A DNA stretch of 64,000 nt, taken from assembly GCA_035610835.1 (NCBI GenBank), contig CM069441.1:86625574-86689573 (forward strand), given 5' to 3'. The position numbers and the translations under genes are program-made. The stretch is from Ophiura sarsii (lineage: Eukaryota > Echinodermata > Ophiuroidea > Amphilepidida > Ophiuridae). The notes under the pieces were generated by a model. That model was not told where the DNA came from. It searched no databases and was given only the letters and a program-made list of their open reading frames with translations. Of the stretch, positions 10,001 to 19,470 are shown piece by piece (the first letter of the stretch is position 1; each line of letters starts with the position of its first letter).

Positions 10001-12881
10001 AGCAAAAACAAGATAGGCCCGTTACCATGGCAACAGAGGGTTGCTGAATTTTTTAATACCATATCTTTACATAACTACTAAATGTCTTTCACCTCCCAAA
10101 CTTTAGGCAAAATCCAAGAGATGGCGTGTCCAAAAGTTTGTCAACTTAGAAAAAAGTCGCTCTTAAACTGTAACTGTAGATTCATACTATTTGGTCGAAA
10201 AGGATCTTGCAGAAGCTTTAAAAACTTATTCCAAGCACTGTGTGCAGCCATACAAAAGCACTTCTCCCCTTAATTAACTCATCCATGAATTACCTGCATG
10301 ACATGCTGCATATACCAGTAACTCAAGAGTGGAGGGTATTAATAAACACAATACTGTAAAAAGTAGAACATTCCACGCTACATTTATCTTTGCGTTAAAA
10401 TCAGCAAGTGCCAAAATAAAAACGCACAAATGCATTCGTTTTGTATGTAGGTCTATGTAAGGAAGCTCAAAATCACAAAATAAAAACAAGTAAATTTGTT
10501 CAAAATGTGCAAAGCGCGGAAATTTACACTTTTACGGTAAGAAGAATCACTGCCCACAGAGATTTATTTTGTGCCTGACTGTACATGGGTGTGTTTTTTT
10601 GTGTTTCATTGTTTAGTTGTGTGTTTTGCTTTTTCAATTCTTAATCCATAATATTTTTCCTTTATTCTTACACTTTCAATTTTTTTATTGAAACTGTATT
10701 TATTTATTTTTAAAGAAGAAGAAAAAGGGCATTCTGCTCTTTAGAGCTTATTTTGTATCCTATCAGAAAATATCTCGATGCTTGACACTTATAGGTCAAT
10801 AAATGCCTATATGTTGTTTGAAGAGAAATTAGACAAATCACTGCACAGGCGCTGATGCTGATGGGTGAGTAATGGCACGACCCATATCAACATTTGCTCA
10901 AGTGCATTGAATTTTCTTATTTTTCGAGAAACAAAACATAAGTATGTATTGACCTAATTCATACACGAGACTATACAAATCAAAATTCACAATTTGAGCA
11001 CACTTTTGATCTCTTTAATAACGAATAAAAACATGTTGTTAACAAGTTTGCTAACACCTGCAAAAATCGGCGAACCTGCGATGCCTGAACAAAGAATCAA
11101 AATGAAGCGCGATGCGCGCATTGAACGGCGCACACACGAAGTGCATTAGACACTATCAATGCACTCCGCATATTTTAGTTTCTTGCTTTCTGATTGGTTC
11201 GACACTATAAGAGTGTTTGAATTATAGTTATTCATCTCCACGTTTGATCAAATTGATCAGTGTTTTGAAATGAACAATACTGACTATTTGTGAACTTGTG
11301 CTTTACCTCAACAGATGACAAAGATGACTCGCCCGACAACTCCAGTGTATTTTCACCGTCCAATCCCAGCAGGGATAACATTACTGTTATTCAAGATTCA
11401 GAGGAAGAACTAGAGGGCGGGCTTGATACCAATCCACAAGGTTCGTACATAACGGCAAGCATGAGGAATCCGATTGGATCGTTTGATGAGAATAAAGTAC
11501 CCACGCCGAAAGAGATACTGCAGTGTAAATTTGATGATGTGTCCCTGTCATTGCACGCCACCAGGGAAGAGATTGGACTGGATGAGAGTACAGGGATTGA
11601 GACTTGTGAGGAAGAAGAGGAGGAGGATGGTGCTATTGATGAGACAGGAGGGAGTGATTATGAGGAGAATATGACTGAGGAGGATGTGACTGACCAAGAC
11701 ACGACCAATGATGAGAACGTTGATCTTGAAAATGACACCACCAATGATAGCAGTCTACAAAGCAACAGGGAACATGATCCAGACTATGAGAATGACGTCT
11801 CTGGTGAGAAGGATGGAGAGAGTGGACACGGTAGTTCTGCGGGAGGTCATAGGATAGCGTTAGTTGATGAGGACGATGACATAGAGCAAAGCACCTCTGG
11901 TGAGGAGGACGGAGCAGCTGGCAGTAATAGTTCTGCTGACGGTCATGGGAGAGTGTTGGTTGAAGACACACAGCAGAGTGATGACGAGGATGGGAATGGG
12001 GAGGAGGAGGAGGATGGGGAAGACATGACGTGCAATTCTGGGGAGTCTTATGAGGATGAAGATGAAGAGGAGGAGGAGGAGGAAGATAAATATGAGCAGT
12101 TTGTGAGGCAGGGAAAGTAAGTTGATCAAGTCTAACTATCTAATAATCTTCAGATAAGGCCGAGAAAGAAAATAAGATCTGTCTTACATACCCCGCGCCC
12201 ATAAGTATGTGGAGTCGCATTCAAGCCTCCAATGTTATCAAGAGTATTATAAAACTAGTGTGACAACATTTGACAAAAATATATTTTGAGTTATGCAGAA
12301 CCTAAAATGGGTCAAAAAACGGGGTTTTTTTAAATTTTCTCCAAAATGGTCAATTTCATTATCATGGTTGGATTCATTGAACCCTTTTCTGCAAAAAAAT
12401 GCATATATAGATTAGATGAATAATGAAGTTACGGCAGTTTAACGAAGGCTATGCTGAGGGTCCACACCCCCTCCCCCCTTAAGTATGGTACATCTACCAC
12501 TTATGGTATTGCTGTATTACATTTTGACTCTCTCCACTTTTTGTTAACACAGCAAGTCCCCAATTTGCCCTGGATTTCGATATTACCTATTACACCAAAT
12601 GTTAAGGCAGGAGGAAAATAGACGGACAAGAGATTTAGTTTCTGTTTTTGTAATGTTATTTTAGACTTGGTCTTGGTCAATTCTTGAAATCCCTTCTTTA
12701 AATGTACCCACTTACCATAATCTCATCGATCCATATTCTTTCGTTTTTTTCAAGGATGAAACTACGAGATGGTGACGAACCAGGAGCTCTCACGTTTTTC
12801 TTACAAGCTCTGCAGATAGACAAGTCTGATAAGACTCTACAACGAAAGACTCTACAACTCTACGAGAAAATCAAGGGATGA
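832..12881 (+). CDS. ERCC6L: ERCC6L/PICH-like DNA translocase, C-terminal part, seven exons (5' partial)
   Basis: Seven exons (832-1063, 2566-2972, 4185-4325, 5822-6028, 6274-6643, 11315-12116, 12755-12881) join with GT-AG borders and matching phases (1,0,0,0,1,2) into one open frame of 761 codons ending in TGA. The family is a Snf2-type ATPase that coats ultrafine anaphase bridges. Its ATPase core must lie upstream of the window. The identification rests on two recalled similarities to vertebrate ERCC6L: the first residues VQRAQELVSAE resemble the segment just after the helicase core (VQKAQFLVE), and the last exons give an acidic run, then YEQFVRQGK and a TPR-like pair (GALTFFLQALQI, LQLYEKIKG) ending the protein, as in vertebrates. 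Between them the chain is low-complexity, Ser- and acid-rich, with several Ser/Thr-Pro sites (HSP, DSP, DTP, FSP, PTP), in line with the known mitotic kinase control of PICH. The middle is too diverged to align by eye. Another acidic TPR protein is possible. Confidence 0.62.
1045..1833. repeat. Tandem duplication of exon A end and intron start, split by a foldback element
   Basis: The stretch from GGATCGTCCCACACAAGGTT through AATTTCCACAAC at about 1048-1215 recurs at about 1651-1832 with few changes. The downstream flank GCATTTTGGGGGATATTTTT is also doubled (about 1622 and 1847). The unit of about 220 bp was duplicated, and only the first copy received the foldback element at 1226-1616. The second copy keeps the empty TTAA site. 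Confidence 0.8.
1226..1616. mobile_element. 391-bp foldback MITE with TTAA target duplication
   Basis: Left end AGAAGGTGTCCGGCAAGCA and right end TGCTTGCTGGACACTTTCT are inverted repeats with two mismatches. Pairing continues inward for most of the element, so it is a near-complete palindrome with a short loop near 1405-1455. TTAA occurs at 1222-1225 and 1617-1620, and the paralogous empty site has a single TTAA. TTAA suggests piggyBac-type mobilisation. Confidence 0.82.
2125..2372. mobile_element. Inverted-repeat element filled with a palindromic 11-bp tandem repeat
   Basis: Perfect 29-bp inverted ends lie at 2125-2153 and 2344-2372 (CTACAGTACAGCTCGAAATA inward). Almost everything between is tandem CATTGCAATGA and variants with CTGA, GATA or GTTGA changes. 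CATTGCAATG is its own reverse complement. There is no ORF and no clear target duplication. Confidence 0.75.
2566..2972 (+). CDS. ERCC6L: ERCC6L-like exon B, Ser/Asn repeats and Gln-rich tail
   Basis: The acceptor TTTTACTACAG precedes 2566 and the donor is ACGAG|GTATGT. Entry is in phase 1 and exit in phase 0. The exon encodes three imperfect tandem copies of about 17-20 residues built on SFNDSxNNVSHVSS, then a helix (LQDIISNLSQEELELNMRMLEQC), then a Gln-rich stretch (AQQQAQHQ...). The triplication sits in Ser/Asn-rich, probably disordered protein. Confidence 0.65.
3281..3385 (+). other. Possible alternative terminal exon in the intron after exon B
   Basis: After a good acceptor (TCATCATCCCAGTGCAG), the frame matching the phase-0 exit of exon B reads GEEFQQEIENIFSQRFSPVE then LQESKDQLCNTQFN and TGA. 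It is amphipathic and unlike random intron translation. No donor here would keep frame with exon C, so it would be an alternative 3' exon or a decayed one. There is no AATAAA just downstream; the minisatellite follows directly. Confidence 0.3.
3395..3834. repeat. 22-bp minisatellite in the intron after exon B
   Basis: About 19 copies of a 22-bp unit (AACAGATTCTCGCAAGAATC plus GA or GG) are present, with early copies carrying TTGC and later ones CGC. Each unit contains the inverted pair GATTCT...AGAATC, so each can form a small hairpin. The open frames on both strands come from the repeat (22 is 1 mod 3, so 66 bp is 22 codons) and are not genes. A degenerate GATTCTCGCCAG...GCAAGAATC at about 3323-3354 may be the seed. 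Confidence 0.85.
4185..4325 (+). CDS. ERCC6L: ERCC6L-like exon C, 47 codons
   Basis: A CT-rich tract and TCTATAG precede 4185; the donor is GACCAG|GTAAGG. The exon is in phase 0 at both ends, so it could be skipped without a frameshift. It encodes the acidic motif ESSYEEVEVADQSMQA, which returns almost unchanged in exon D. Confidence 0.65.
4423..4674. mobile_element. MITE-like repeat, copy 2 (intronic)
   Basis: Direct repeat partner of 100-358, with imperfect inverted ends (ATGTGACCGTCACATACAAA against ...GACGTAACTGATCACATA). It abuts the MITE at 4672, sharing the ATA at the junction. Confidence 0.55.
4672..4912. mobile_element. 241-bp MITE with ATATGTGACCATCC ends
   Basis: Left ATATGTGACCATCCACAATG and the reverse complement of the right end, ATATGGGACCATCCACCGCA, match over about 31 bp with few differences. 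There is no ORF. The target duplication is unclear because both ends start with ATAT. Confidence 0.65.
5551..5785. mobile_element. TTAA MITE (CACTTTCCACGCGGC family), copy 1
   Basis: It begins TTAACAATTTTCACACGGCA and ends GCCGCGTGGAAAGTGTTAA, an inverted pair flanked by TTAA. The internal GCAGGCGTCTACAGACGACA is shared with three other copies in the window (20514, 27223, 42295). It is in the intron between exons C and D. Confidence 0.72.
5822..6028 (+). CDS. ERCC6L: ERCC6L-like exon D, 69 codons
   Basis: The acceptor TTTTGTTCAG precedes 5822 and the donor is TGTGAT|GTGAGT; both ends are in phase 0. It starts with ESSMEEVEVADQSLQA, the near-copy of the exon C motif, and continues acidic (SEEDEMPQDATDLSMDDLAAADEFD). 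Confidence 0.65.
6274..6643 (+). CDS. ERCC6L: ERCC6L-like exon E
   Basis: The acceptor is GAATGTTGCAG before 6274 and the donor GATCTAG|GTGAGA; exit is in phase 1. It encodes a Ser-rich segment with Ser/Thr-Pro sites (HSPLVKD, DSPNVDTP), a basic cluster KKRKSDE that could act as a nuclear localisation signal, and a repeated EDSF motif (VEDSFSQSD, MEDSFGEMD). The next exon is 4.7 kb away, mainly because a 3.4-kb foldback element sits in the intron. Confidence 0.65.
7359..7378. repeat. G20 homopolymer
   Basis: An uninterrupted run of 20 G lies in the left arm of the 3.4-kb foldback. The right arm has only CCCCC at the matching place, so the run expanded after the arms formed or its length is a sequencing error. 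Confidence 0.85.
8001..8446. mobile_element. Nested MITE with CAGGGTGTATCAGAATGAAC ends
   Basis: CAGGGTGTATCAGAATGAAC then TATAC at the left pairs with GTATAGTTCATTCTGATACACC at the right. It sits in the loop of the 3.4-kb foldback and has no inverted partner in the arms, so it is probably a later insertion. There is no ORF. Confidence 0.65.
11315..12116 (+). CDS. ERCC6L: ERCC6L-like exon F, acidic region
   Basis: The acceptor is TACCTCAACAG before 11315 and the donor AGGGAAA|GTAAGT, using GT at 12117; exit is in phase 2. It encodes DDKDDSPDNSSVFSPSNPS, then about 170 residues with many Glu/Asp runs, and ends in YEQFVRQGK, the start of the C-terminal TPR-like helix. Without splicing, the frame stops directly at TAA 12118-12120, so the donor choice is needed to reach the conserved end. 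Confidence 0.68.
12230..12490. repeat. Fragment of the 15776 Harbinger-like foldback family
   Basis: The sequence AATTTCATTATCATGGTTGG through TTCATTGAACCCTTTTCTGC to GGTCCACACCCCC is closely similar to both arms of the element at 15776-16520. No intact ends are visible here. It lies in the intron between exons F and G. Confidence 0.6.
12755..12881 (+). CDS. ERCC6L: ERCC6L-like terminal exon G, TPR-like C terminus
   Basis: The acceptor TTTTTTTCAAG precedes 12755. The exon restores the split AAG codon and reads MKLRDGDEPGALTFFLQALQI then the LQLYEKIKG ending and TGA at 12879-12881. The pattern of small and large hydrophobics (GALTFFLQAL) is a TPR helix and matches the position and spacing of the last residues of vertebrate ERCC6L (EALNCLVKALDI...SLYKQL). 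Confidence 0.68.
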
Positions 12882-13215
12882 TTAGAATTAGATTCATCTG
12901 ATGGTACAAGTGTGTTAACTTCCACCGTAGGAAAACACAGACCCAATTGCTGGGTTTATACATATACTATGATAACATTGTGTGTGATGTTTATGAAAAA
13001 TGAATTCTTGAGTTTGATCATCCGACTATTTACTCTACCAGATGTTTGTGCGGCAATTGTTGTGTACCATGTTGTGAAGATGAGATGTTCGGTCAGTAAT
13101 ATCTTGGAATGCGGATAAGATGCTATGCTCAAGCCTTCAAATAAGCGGGCACCGAGGATCTGTTACGCAATGGGTGCCAAATGTTGCACAATAAAGTATA
13201 GGATCAGGAGCTGTT
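12882..13215 (+). other. 3' UTR of the ERCC6L-like gene with poly(A) signal
   Basis: A canonical AATAAA lies at 13190-13195, about 310 bases after the stop codon and in the right orientation, so cleavage would fall near 13205-13220. The short ORFs here are not protein-like. Confidence 0.45.
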
Positions 13216-15775
13216 TTTGTCAAAAAGGTAAAAAAGTGGCTCCTGCAGTCTATAGACACTTATTTGGAAGCTTGGTTATGCTATTCAGATGTGTACTCCT
13301 TAAATATCACGACCTCTTTTGCAATGCTGCTTCATATTGTAATTTAAGTAACCAAAGAAATAGCTATAACAACTAATTATGTGATAGCATAGTTAAGAGT
13401 GAGTTTTTATTTATTTTTCATACCAATGAGTAGCTTGGTAACCATAACCCTCAAAGCAGATATTTGAAAATGAATATAGAGCAAATGAAAATTCATAAGA
13501 TGTTTTGTGTAAAACAGACAATACCATCAAAATGCTGTTTGGTCTGATGATATCAGAATTGGAAAATTTTCAATTCTTTAACATCGTGAATGAAAATTTG
13601 GTGTTACATGATGGTTTCATTTTGTAAAATCAGATACTTCTGCAAAAGTTGTGGTATTTACAGCTTTTGTTCACTATTTCTCACCTTTTCGTAGTTTTAT
13701 TGCCCCAGTTTTGGCTTATTTTGAAGAGACAAAAGTGTTGTATTAAATTTATTTCCAACAGCTCTTATGGTAGCTCTGATTGTGAACAGAAAATTAAACA
13801 ACAAAATTAAATAAATGGACATATCTTCCTACTGGTCATTGTTTGGTAAGTCTGACATGTAGCAGACTTGCGGGTGACCTGCGTAAGAATGTTCTAATTC
13901 TGCTAACCAATCAGAGGCTGTAGCCTACTGTAAAAGCCAATATTTTCGTGTAAAGATATTTTCGCGCATTTTGATATCATAGACATTTCGCGAATTGGGT
14001 TTTTTTTCGCGGGCGACCTTCTGGATGCACTGCATGAATGTTGAAAACATTTTTTCGTGTGTTATAATTTTCACGGAAAAATGTTTTGCACGAAAAATTT
14101 CAGCTTTTACAGTATGTTATGCAATGCAAACCACAACAATAGTCCATCAGCCAGTTTTGAAGGTCATTAACGTTACTTTCTGTGCTGTGCATGTGAGACA
14201 ATTGATTGATTGATTGATTGATTGATCTGATTGATTGATTTATTGACTGATTAAGAAATGTGCTGGATCTGAATGATATGTATTTTTAAATTTTAATTAA
14301 AAACCTGAATATCAAAAAGGCCCAAGTTCATATTTTTGCCAGATTTAATTAAAAAACGGGAACATATTGCTATTCTATTATCCATAGACCTACCAAGTTC
14401 AGAGTCTGTATTACTGTTTTGAGTGCATGTAACCAGGTATGATTGCTCAGAAGGCCAAAGTCAAGGGACTTATGCCCTGTTAGGAGTGGTTTATGTCATA
14501 AGTGTAAAGTTGTTTTCACCCAATCATGGTTAGTCATCAGAGAGGTTAATGTTACTATATGGAAAGTTACATGATTTAGAGTAATCATTATTTATAATGT
14601 TATTTATTGATATGGGTAAACAATGAGAGAATGAAATACATGAATGAATAGTGATTGTATACAAAATATACAAATGTAGAAACAGTGTCTGTATTATAGT
14701 CACTATTATATGCCACCATACCTTTTTCAATGACCATGTGTTCATGTATATGGTCAGCGTTCGTGATAACGGGTGTCGCATCGCGAAATACGCCGGCCTT
14801 TTGAAGTATTGCGATGCAATTGCACAAATGTGTAGCTAAAAGTGTGACGCAAGAAGATTCCCTACTTGATATTTGATCACGTTCCATCAAAGCCAAACCT
14901 AAAAAAATTGAGTTTCATCTTCAAATAACTAAAAAAAGTATGATATTTCATATTTCGTTTTCGTCAGAGTCAAAATCCCCATTGCTTTACATTACGTGCG
15001 CAGAAGTCTTACTGTCGGTTTAAAATTTTAAAAATGTCGGTTTCTGCGCACATCGGAGCAATGTTATAATCATGACGTCACTTTTGATGCTAGTCTTGTT
15101 CCCATGCCGCCGAGTGTTACGAAAAGGCGCCAACAAAAATTACTTAGAATAAAACTAGTGGTGCACCACGGACACAAGGAAGTTCCTTGAAGGAATCATA
15201 TAACAAAATGGCGCTTAGTAAGAAGATGATGTAAACAATTATGAAATCCATCATGACTTGTGAGCGAAATAATGCCTGTATTTCCTTGTGTTTTATTACT
15301 AAAATGTGTTAGTTCAAATTGTAAAATCTAGATCGTGTACACGTTACGTATACTGTATTTTGCTTACGGGACACAGGTTATATGTGCCTAACACGATTGT
15401 GCGTTACACAGTTGAACCGTGTCACGTGCGCATGCCAGATTATGAAGAACGTGCAAAAGTTGATGAAATATTAATTTTATTACTAGAAGAAAAAAAGTGC
15501 TATAGAAAATTTGTGAATTGCTACACAAAACTAATTATAGTGCATCACACTTTTTGCTACACAAAAAAATGCTGGAAATGGAACTCTGTATATATGCTTA
15601 GGGCTTATCTGTCAAGTAATTTATATATTTATACACATTACATCAGTAGACTTAATGGCAAACCTATGACAACAGTTCATTCACCTTTTCATATAAAATC
15701 CTCTTAAACAAACATTTCTATGCTACATTAGCAAAATACTGAAACTTGCACTCAAATAACCCAGCCTCTGTTTTA
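13216..15775. other. Intergenic DNA
   Basis: No gene is supported. An ATTG tetranucleotide repeat runs at about 14201-14235. The 133-codon frame at 15306-15707 has no recognisable domain and is Lys/Tyr/Cys-rich as expected from A+T-rich DNA. Confidence 0.5.
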
Positions 15776-16520
15776 GGGGTCGTCCATAATTTTCGCCATT
15801 TTCAGTTACGTACGTAAGAGGGGGGAGGGGGTCGAAATATACCCCAACCGTACGTAACTTAAGGGGGGTGTGGACTCTCAGGTACAGCCTCCGTAAAACT
15901 GCCGTAACTTCTTCAATATTCATTTAATCTTTATAAACGTATACAGCTTTTTGCAGAAAAGGGTTCAATGAATCCAACCATGATAATGAAATTGACCATT
16001 TTGGAAAAAATTATAAAAAACATGTTTTTTGACCCATTTTAAGTTTGGAAAAGATAACTCAAAATATATTTTGTTAAATTTTGTCATACTAGTTTTATGA
16101 TAATCCTGATAACATTCCCCAGGAGCGTGTTTTTTTAATTTTTAATATCTTTTTTTTTTTTTTTTTGAGTTACAGACCAAAAAGTTCCCAAAAATGGTGA
16201 TTTTCATGATTTTGGCGGTAAAAAATCACATTTTTTGGTCAATTTCATTATCATGGTTGGATTCATTGAACTCTTTTCTGCAAAAAACTGTATACATTTA
16301 TAAAGATTAAATGAATATTGAAGAAGTTACGGCAGTTTTACGGAGGCTGTACCTGAGAGTCCACAGCCCCCTTAAACGGCGATCTTGAGAGGCAGGATTT
16401 TTTTTTTAAAGTACAAAACAAAACAAAAATCGCCATTTATTGCGTACGTAACTCGAGGGGGGTAAAAAGTTACGTACGCTCTGTACGTTAGTGAAAATGG
16501 CGATAATTTTGGATGACCCC
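15776..16520. mobile_element. PIF/Harbinger-like nonautonomous foldback element
   Basis: The ends are GGGGTCGTCCATAATTTTCG and the inverted CGATAATTTTGGATGACCCC, flanked by TTA on both sides (15773-15775, 16521-16523), the three-base target typical of PIF/Harbinger. Pairing continues inward (GTGGACTCTCAGGTACAGCC against GGCTGTACCTGAGAGTCCAC). No transposase. Fragments of the family lie at 12230-12490 and 23140-23710. Confidence 0.72.
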
Positions 16521-16523
16521 TTA

Positions 16524-17016
16524 CCTAAATCTAGGAGAATATGGCCCTTTGCAATGCAATTTGTCTGCCTTGGGGTGTGTACACAATAATTAATAAATGG
16601 CTGGTCGTTTGTGAATTTCATTTAATTATCAAGCAAACCTCAAAATACAAAACTTTGGTTATACATACATGTACACCTTCCATTCAACATCAACAATCAA
16701 GATATACATTACACACATTTCGGAAAAAAAGTGTGCCTAAACAACGTACTTAGCACAGGGATCCGCTTGCATACAAAATTGCATTCCCCCTCCATCAAAC
16801 AAACACTCGTCTCACATGTTCTTTACCCGACAATGACACCTGTTTTTGCATACATGTACAGGTACTTTGCCCGTTTTCAGGCCGATAAGATAGCTTTCCG
16901 TTTATGGTAGGCAAAAACAGCTTGCATTTATGGAAGAGCAAATTAGACCAAGCACATAATTATAATATATTTATTGATGATTAGACGGTGGTATGACTCG
17001 TTTTGGCAATTTATAA
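16524..17016. other. Intergenic DNA
   Basis: I see no gene, tandem repeat or paired ends in this stretch. Confidence 0.4.
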
Positions 17017-18215
17017 GGTCACGTTTTTTAACCTGGGGTACATTTGTGTTACATGGGTATATTTCATGAAATTTCCTCCTTTTGCAGTTTCAGTAGAATA
17101 TATCAAAATGTTTACATCTAAAGGGTATGAAACCATATATATTTAGAATGCTTATAACCTAAGGATTGTAAATATGCGAACTAGAAATCAAATATACAGG
17201 GTTACCTAACATTATACAGGGTGTAACAATTGAAGTTTTATACAAAATGATGATTTACTTTTTTCTTCCACTGTCTATATGCAGGAGCTATATGAAGGCT
17301 AGGGATGTTTTTATTGTGTTTGAGTAAATTACCCATCCAGCCATATGCAACATTAATTGGCCAGCTTATTAGGAAATATATATACAGGGTGGTCAAAATA
17401 CGCAATTTCAAATACTGAAAAACCCCACTAAATTAGACAAGTGATCAAATATATTGCAATGAGCCTAAAAGAGATACAATTGTGATCAGGTTTGAGTGTT
17501 AGCATTAAGGTAAATCATCACCATGACATTAAAAAGTACTGTTTCGCGTGATAATTTAATATACAGGGTGGTTCATCCACAGATTTCAAAATTAATTAAT
17601 TAGCTTGATTAATACTTTAAGTAAATGGTGTAAAGCATGCTTATATCATTTAGAACCAAGATGACATCAAGACTAAGTATAAGAAAGCTATAAATTACAG
17701 GACAGCACTCCATTTTCACCCATATATTACACAGCAATTCCTTCCTCCTCCTCAACCACCCCCGACTAATCATACTTAACGAGCTATATTAATCAAATCG
17801 AAAGTGATAACAAGAAATCCTCTTCAGATTATTAAAGGGTATTAAATTATCTTTAAAATAAGCCCAAACATAAGTCAATCTGATAGAGGGTTACAAAAAT
17901 ACCAAAGCCTAAAGACAAAAATTCCATTTGCACCTAATATTACACAGCTATCCCTACTCCTCCTCCACTTCCTCCTCCTCCACTTCCTCAACCACCCCGA
18001 CTAATTATGCTTAATGAGCCGTATTAATTGAATCATAAGAGATAGGTTTTTTCTTCTTTTCAGATTATTTAAGGGTATTAAATTGCCTTTAAAACAAGCT
18101 GAAACACAAGTCAATCTGATAGAGGGTTACATAAATACAAAAGATTAAAGACCAAAAAAAAATTAAAATGTAACAAAACCACCTTTTATGGGTGCCCAGG
18201 TTAAAAAACGTGACC
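17017..18215. mobile_element. 1.2-kb element with GGTCACGTTTTTTAACC inverted ends
   Basis: GGTCACGTTTTTTAACCTGG at the left and CCAGGTTAAAAAACGTGACC at the right are perfect 20-base complements, both flanked by ATAA, a possible target duplication. Inside are three ATACAGGGTG motifs (about 17215, 17382, 17565) and a tandem duplication of about 212-236 bp (about 17708-18150) with CTCCTC tracts. No transposase is visible; the superfamily is unknown to me. Confidence 0.68.
17708..18150. repeat. Two-copy tandem duplication inside the 1.2-kb element
   Basis: Both copies run from CCATTT..CACC..ATATTACACAGC to AAGTCAATCTGATAGAGGGT. The second copy gained a CTCCTCCACTTCC expansion, so the spacing grows from about 212 to 236 bp. 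Confidence 0.7.
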
Positions 18216-18521
18216 ATAATTTATGTCATTGAAAAATCTTTACAACACCATAAGTGTTCAGATAACATTGCTTATCTAATCAAAAGCCTTTCAAACCTTA
18301 TATTGATATTGATTATGTTGCAAAGTGGTTGTGGTTTGTTGATTGGTTCAATTAAACTGCCAAGGGCAATTTGTTAGATTCCAGGTAGAGGTGTCCGAAA
18401 ACATGCACGAAGATATCAATTTGTATTCGAAATTGGTTCTTTGAGCTTGTGTTATTAACACTGTACATGTATACCTTTCAAGAGATGATGAAATTTAACA
18501 GTATGTGCAGTCACAGATGTA

Positions 18522-18741
18522 ATATGCGACACGATCAAGCGGAGTGAGTTGTATGTCGGGAATATTGATTTTGAGTTATAGGTAAAAAGAAGTGACAAAT
18601 TCTCATGTTTTACTTTGTTTTCTCATTTGGTAAATTGTTTGTTAACTTAAAGACTAGAAGTTCAATTCTAATGGGGTTTGTACCATACCAAAATTGAAAA
18701 CTGCCGACATGTGACTCCATTCCGCTTGATCATGTCACATA
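18522..18741. mobile_element. MITE with ATATGYGACAYGATCAAGCGG ends
   Basis: ATATGCGACACGATCAAGCG at the left pairs with CGCTTGATCATGTCACATAT at the right, and pairing extends to ATGTCGG/CCGACAT. It is about 220 bp with no ORF and shares its right end with the next element. Confidence 0.65.
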
Positions 18742-18999
18742 TCGAGGGTTGAGCGCCAGAAGGCTGTAACTCAACATTTGGGCAAGATGAGATTTTGGTA
18801 CCAAAATAATCCATATATAACCCACAGATTTAAGAACCATAAAGTTTAAACTCATAAAAACTCTCACTTGAAGATGATGGTCAATTCCACATAGCCCCAA
18901 CTCAATGTAACAGGTAGGGTCCCAAATATTCAAAGCTAATTATCTCAAAATAGTATTTTTTTATAGTTAAGGCCTTCTGGCGCTCAACCCACGATATGT
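18736..18999. mobile_element. MITE with ACATATCG...GAGCGCCAGAAGGC ends
   Basis: ACATATCGAGGGTTGAGCGC and the right end GCGCTCAACCCACGATATGT are inverted repeats continuing to CAGAAGGC/GCCTTCTG. It overlaps the previous element by about six bases. Confidence 0.65.
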
Positions 19000-19153
19000 A
19001 CCTGTATGCAGGAGATGTTGAATCGATGATTTGCATGTAAATGCTTGTGTCATGCTATTTTGATTTTTAATGTATTATTTTGTAACCTGTATCATCCATT
19101 ACCATATTCTCCTAGATGTATTTCCCTCATGAACAATAACGAAATGCATACCG

Positions 19154-19462
19154 CAGTGGCGTAGCTCAGGGGGGGGCAGGGGGCACTGACGAAAAAACCC
19201 AATTTGTGCCCCCGGAAAGGGGGTGAGAAAAAAAGGAAATAGGAAAAATTTGAGAAAAAAGATCGAGGTTATTAGCCAAATAGAAGGGAAAATTGTACAT
19301 GTAGTACATTTATTGTGCAATTTTTTGACCTCAACCCCCCCCCCCATCCCCCCACTTACGTGAAATTCACGAGGTAAGTGACTAGAATTTTTTGGGGGGC
19401 AACCTTTTACGAAAAGTTTAGAAATCTTGCCCCCCCTGAAAAATATCCCAGCTACGCCACTG
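19154..19462. mobile_element. hAT-like nonautonomous element with 8-bp target duplication
   Basis: The ends are CAGTGGCGTAGCT and AGCTACGCCACTG. A perfect 8-bp duplication GCATACCG flanks it (19146-19153, 19463-19470). The CAGTGGCG terminus and 8-bp duplication are hallmarks of hAT elements. The interior is G/C-homopolymer rich with no transposase. Confidence 0.85.
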
Positions 19463-19470
19463 GCATACCG

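Larger units (their letters stand above)
6770..10162. mobile_element. 3.4-kb TTAA-flanked foldback element in the intron before exon F
   Basis: The ends GAGCGACTTTTTTCTAAG and the complementary right end AAAAAAGTCGCTC are flanked by TTAA (6766-6769, 10163-10166). Pairing runs on through arms of about 1.23 kb (6770-8000) and 1.53 kb (8628-10162). Both arms contain a tandem repeat of about 160 bp carrying AAGATGGCCGCC and GGGATGTATGTATTAGACC. The right arm has about two more units, which explains the length difference. The loop holds a diverged copy of arm sequence (about 8467-8590 resembles 7317-7456) and a nested element. No transposase is visible. Confidence 0.8.

Noticed and set aside
15306..15707. 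133-codon frame
   Set aside because: Composition is that of translated A+T-rich DNA; no domain or splice pattern.
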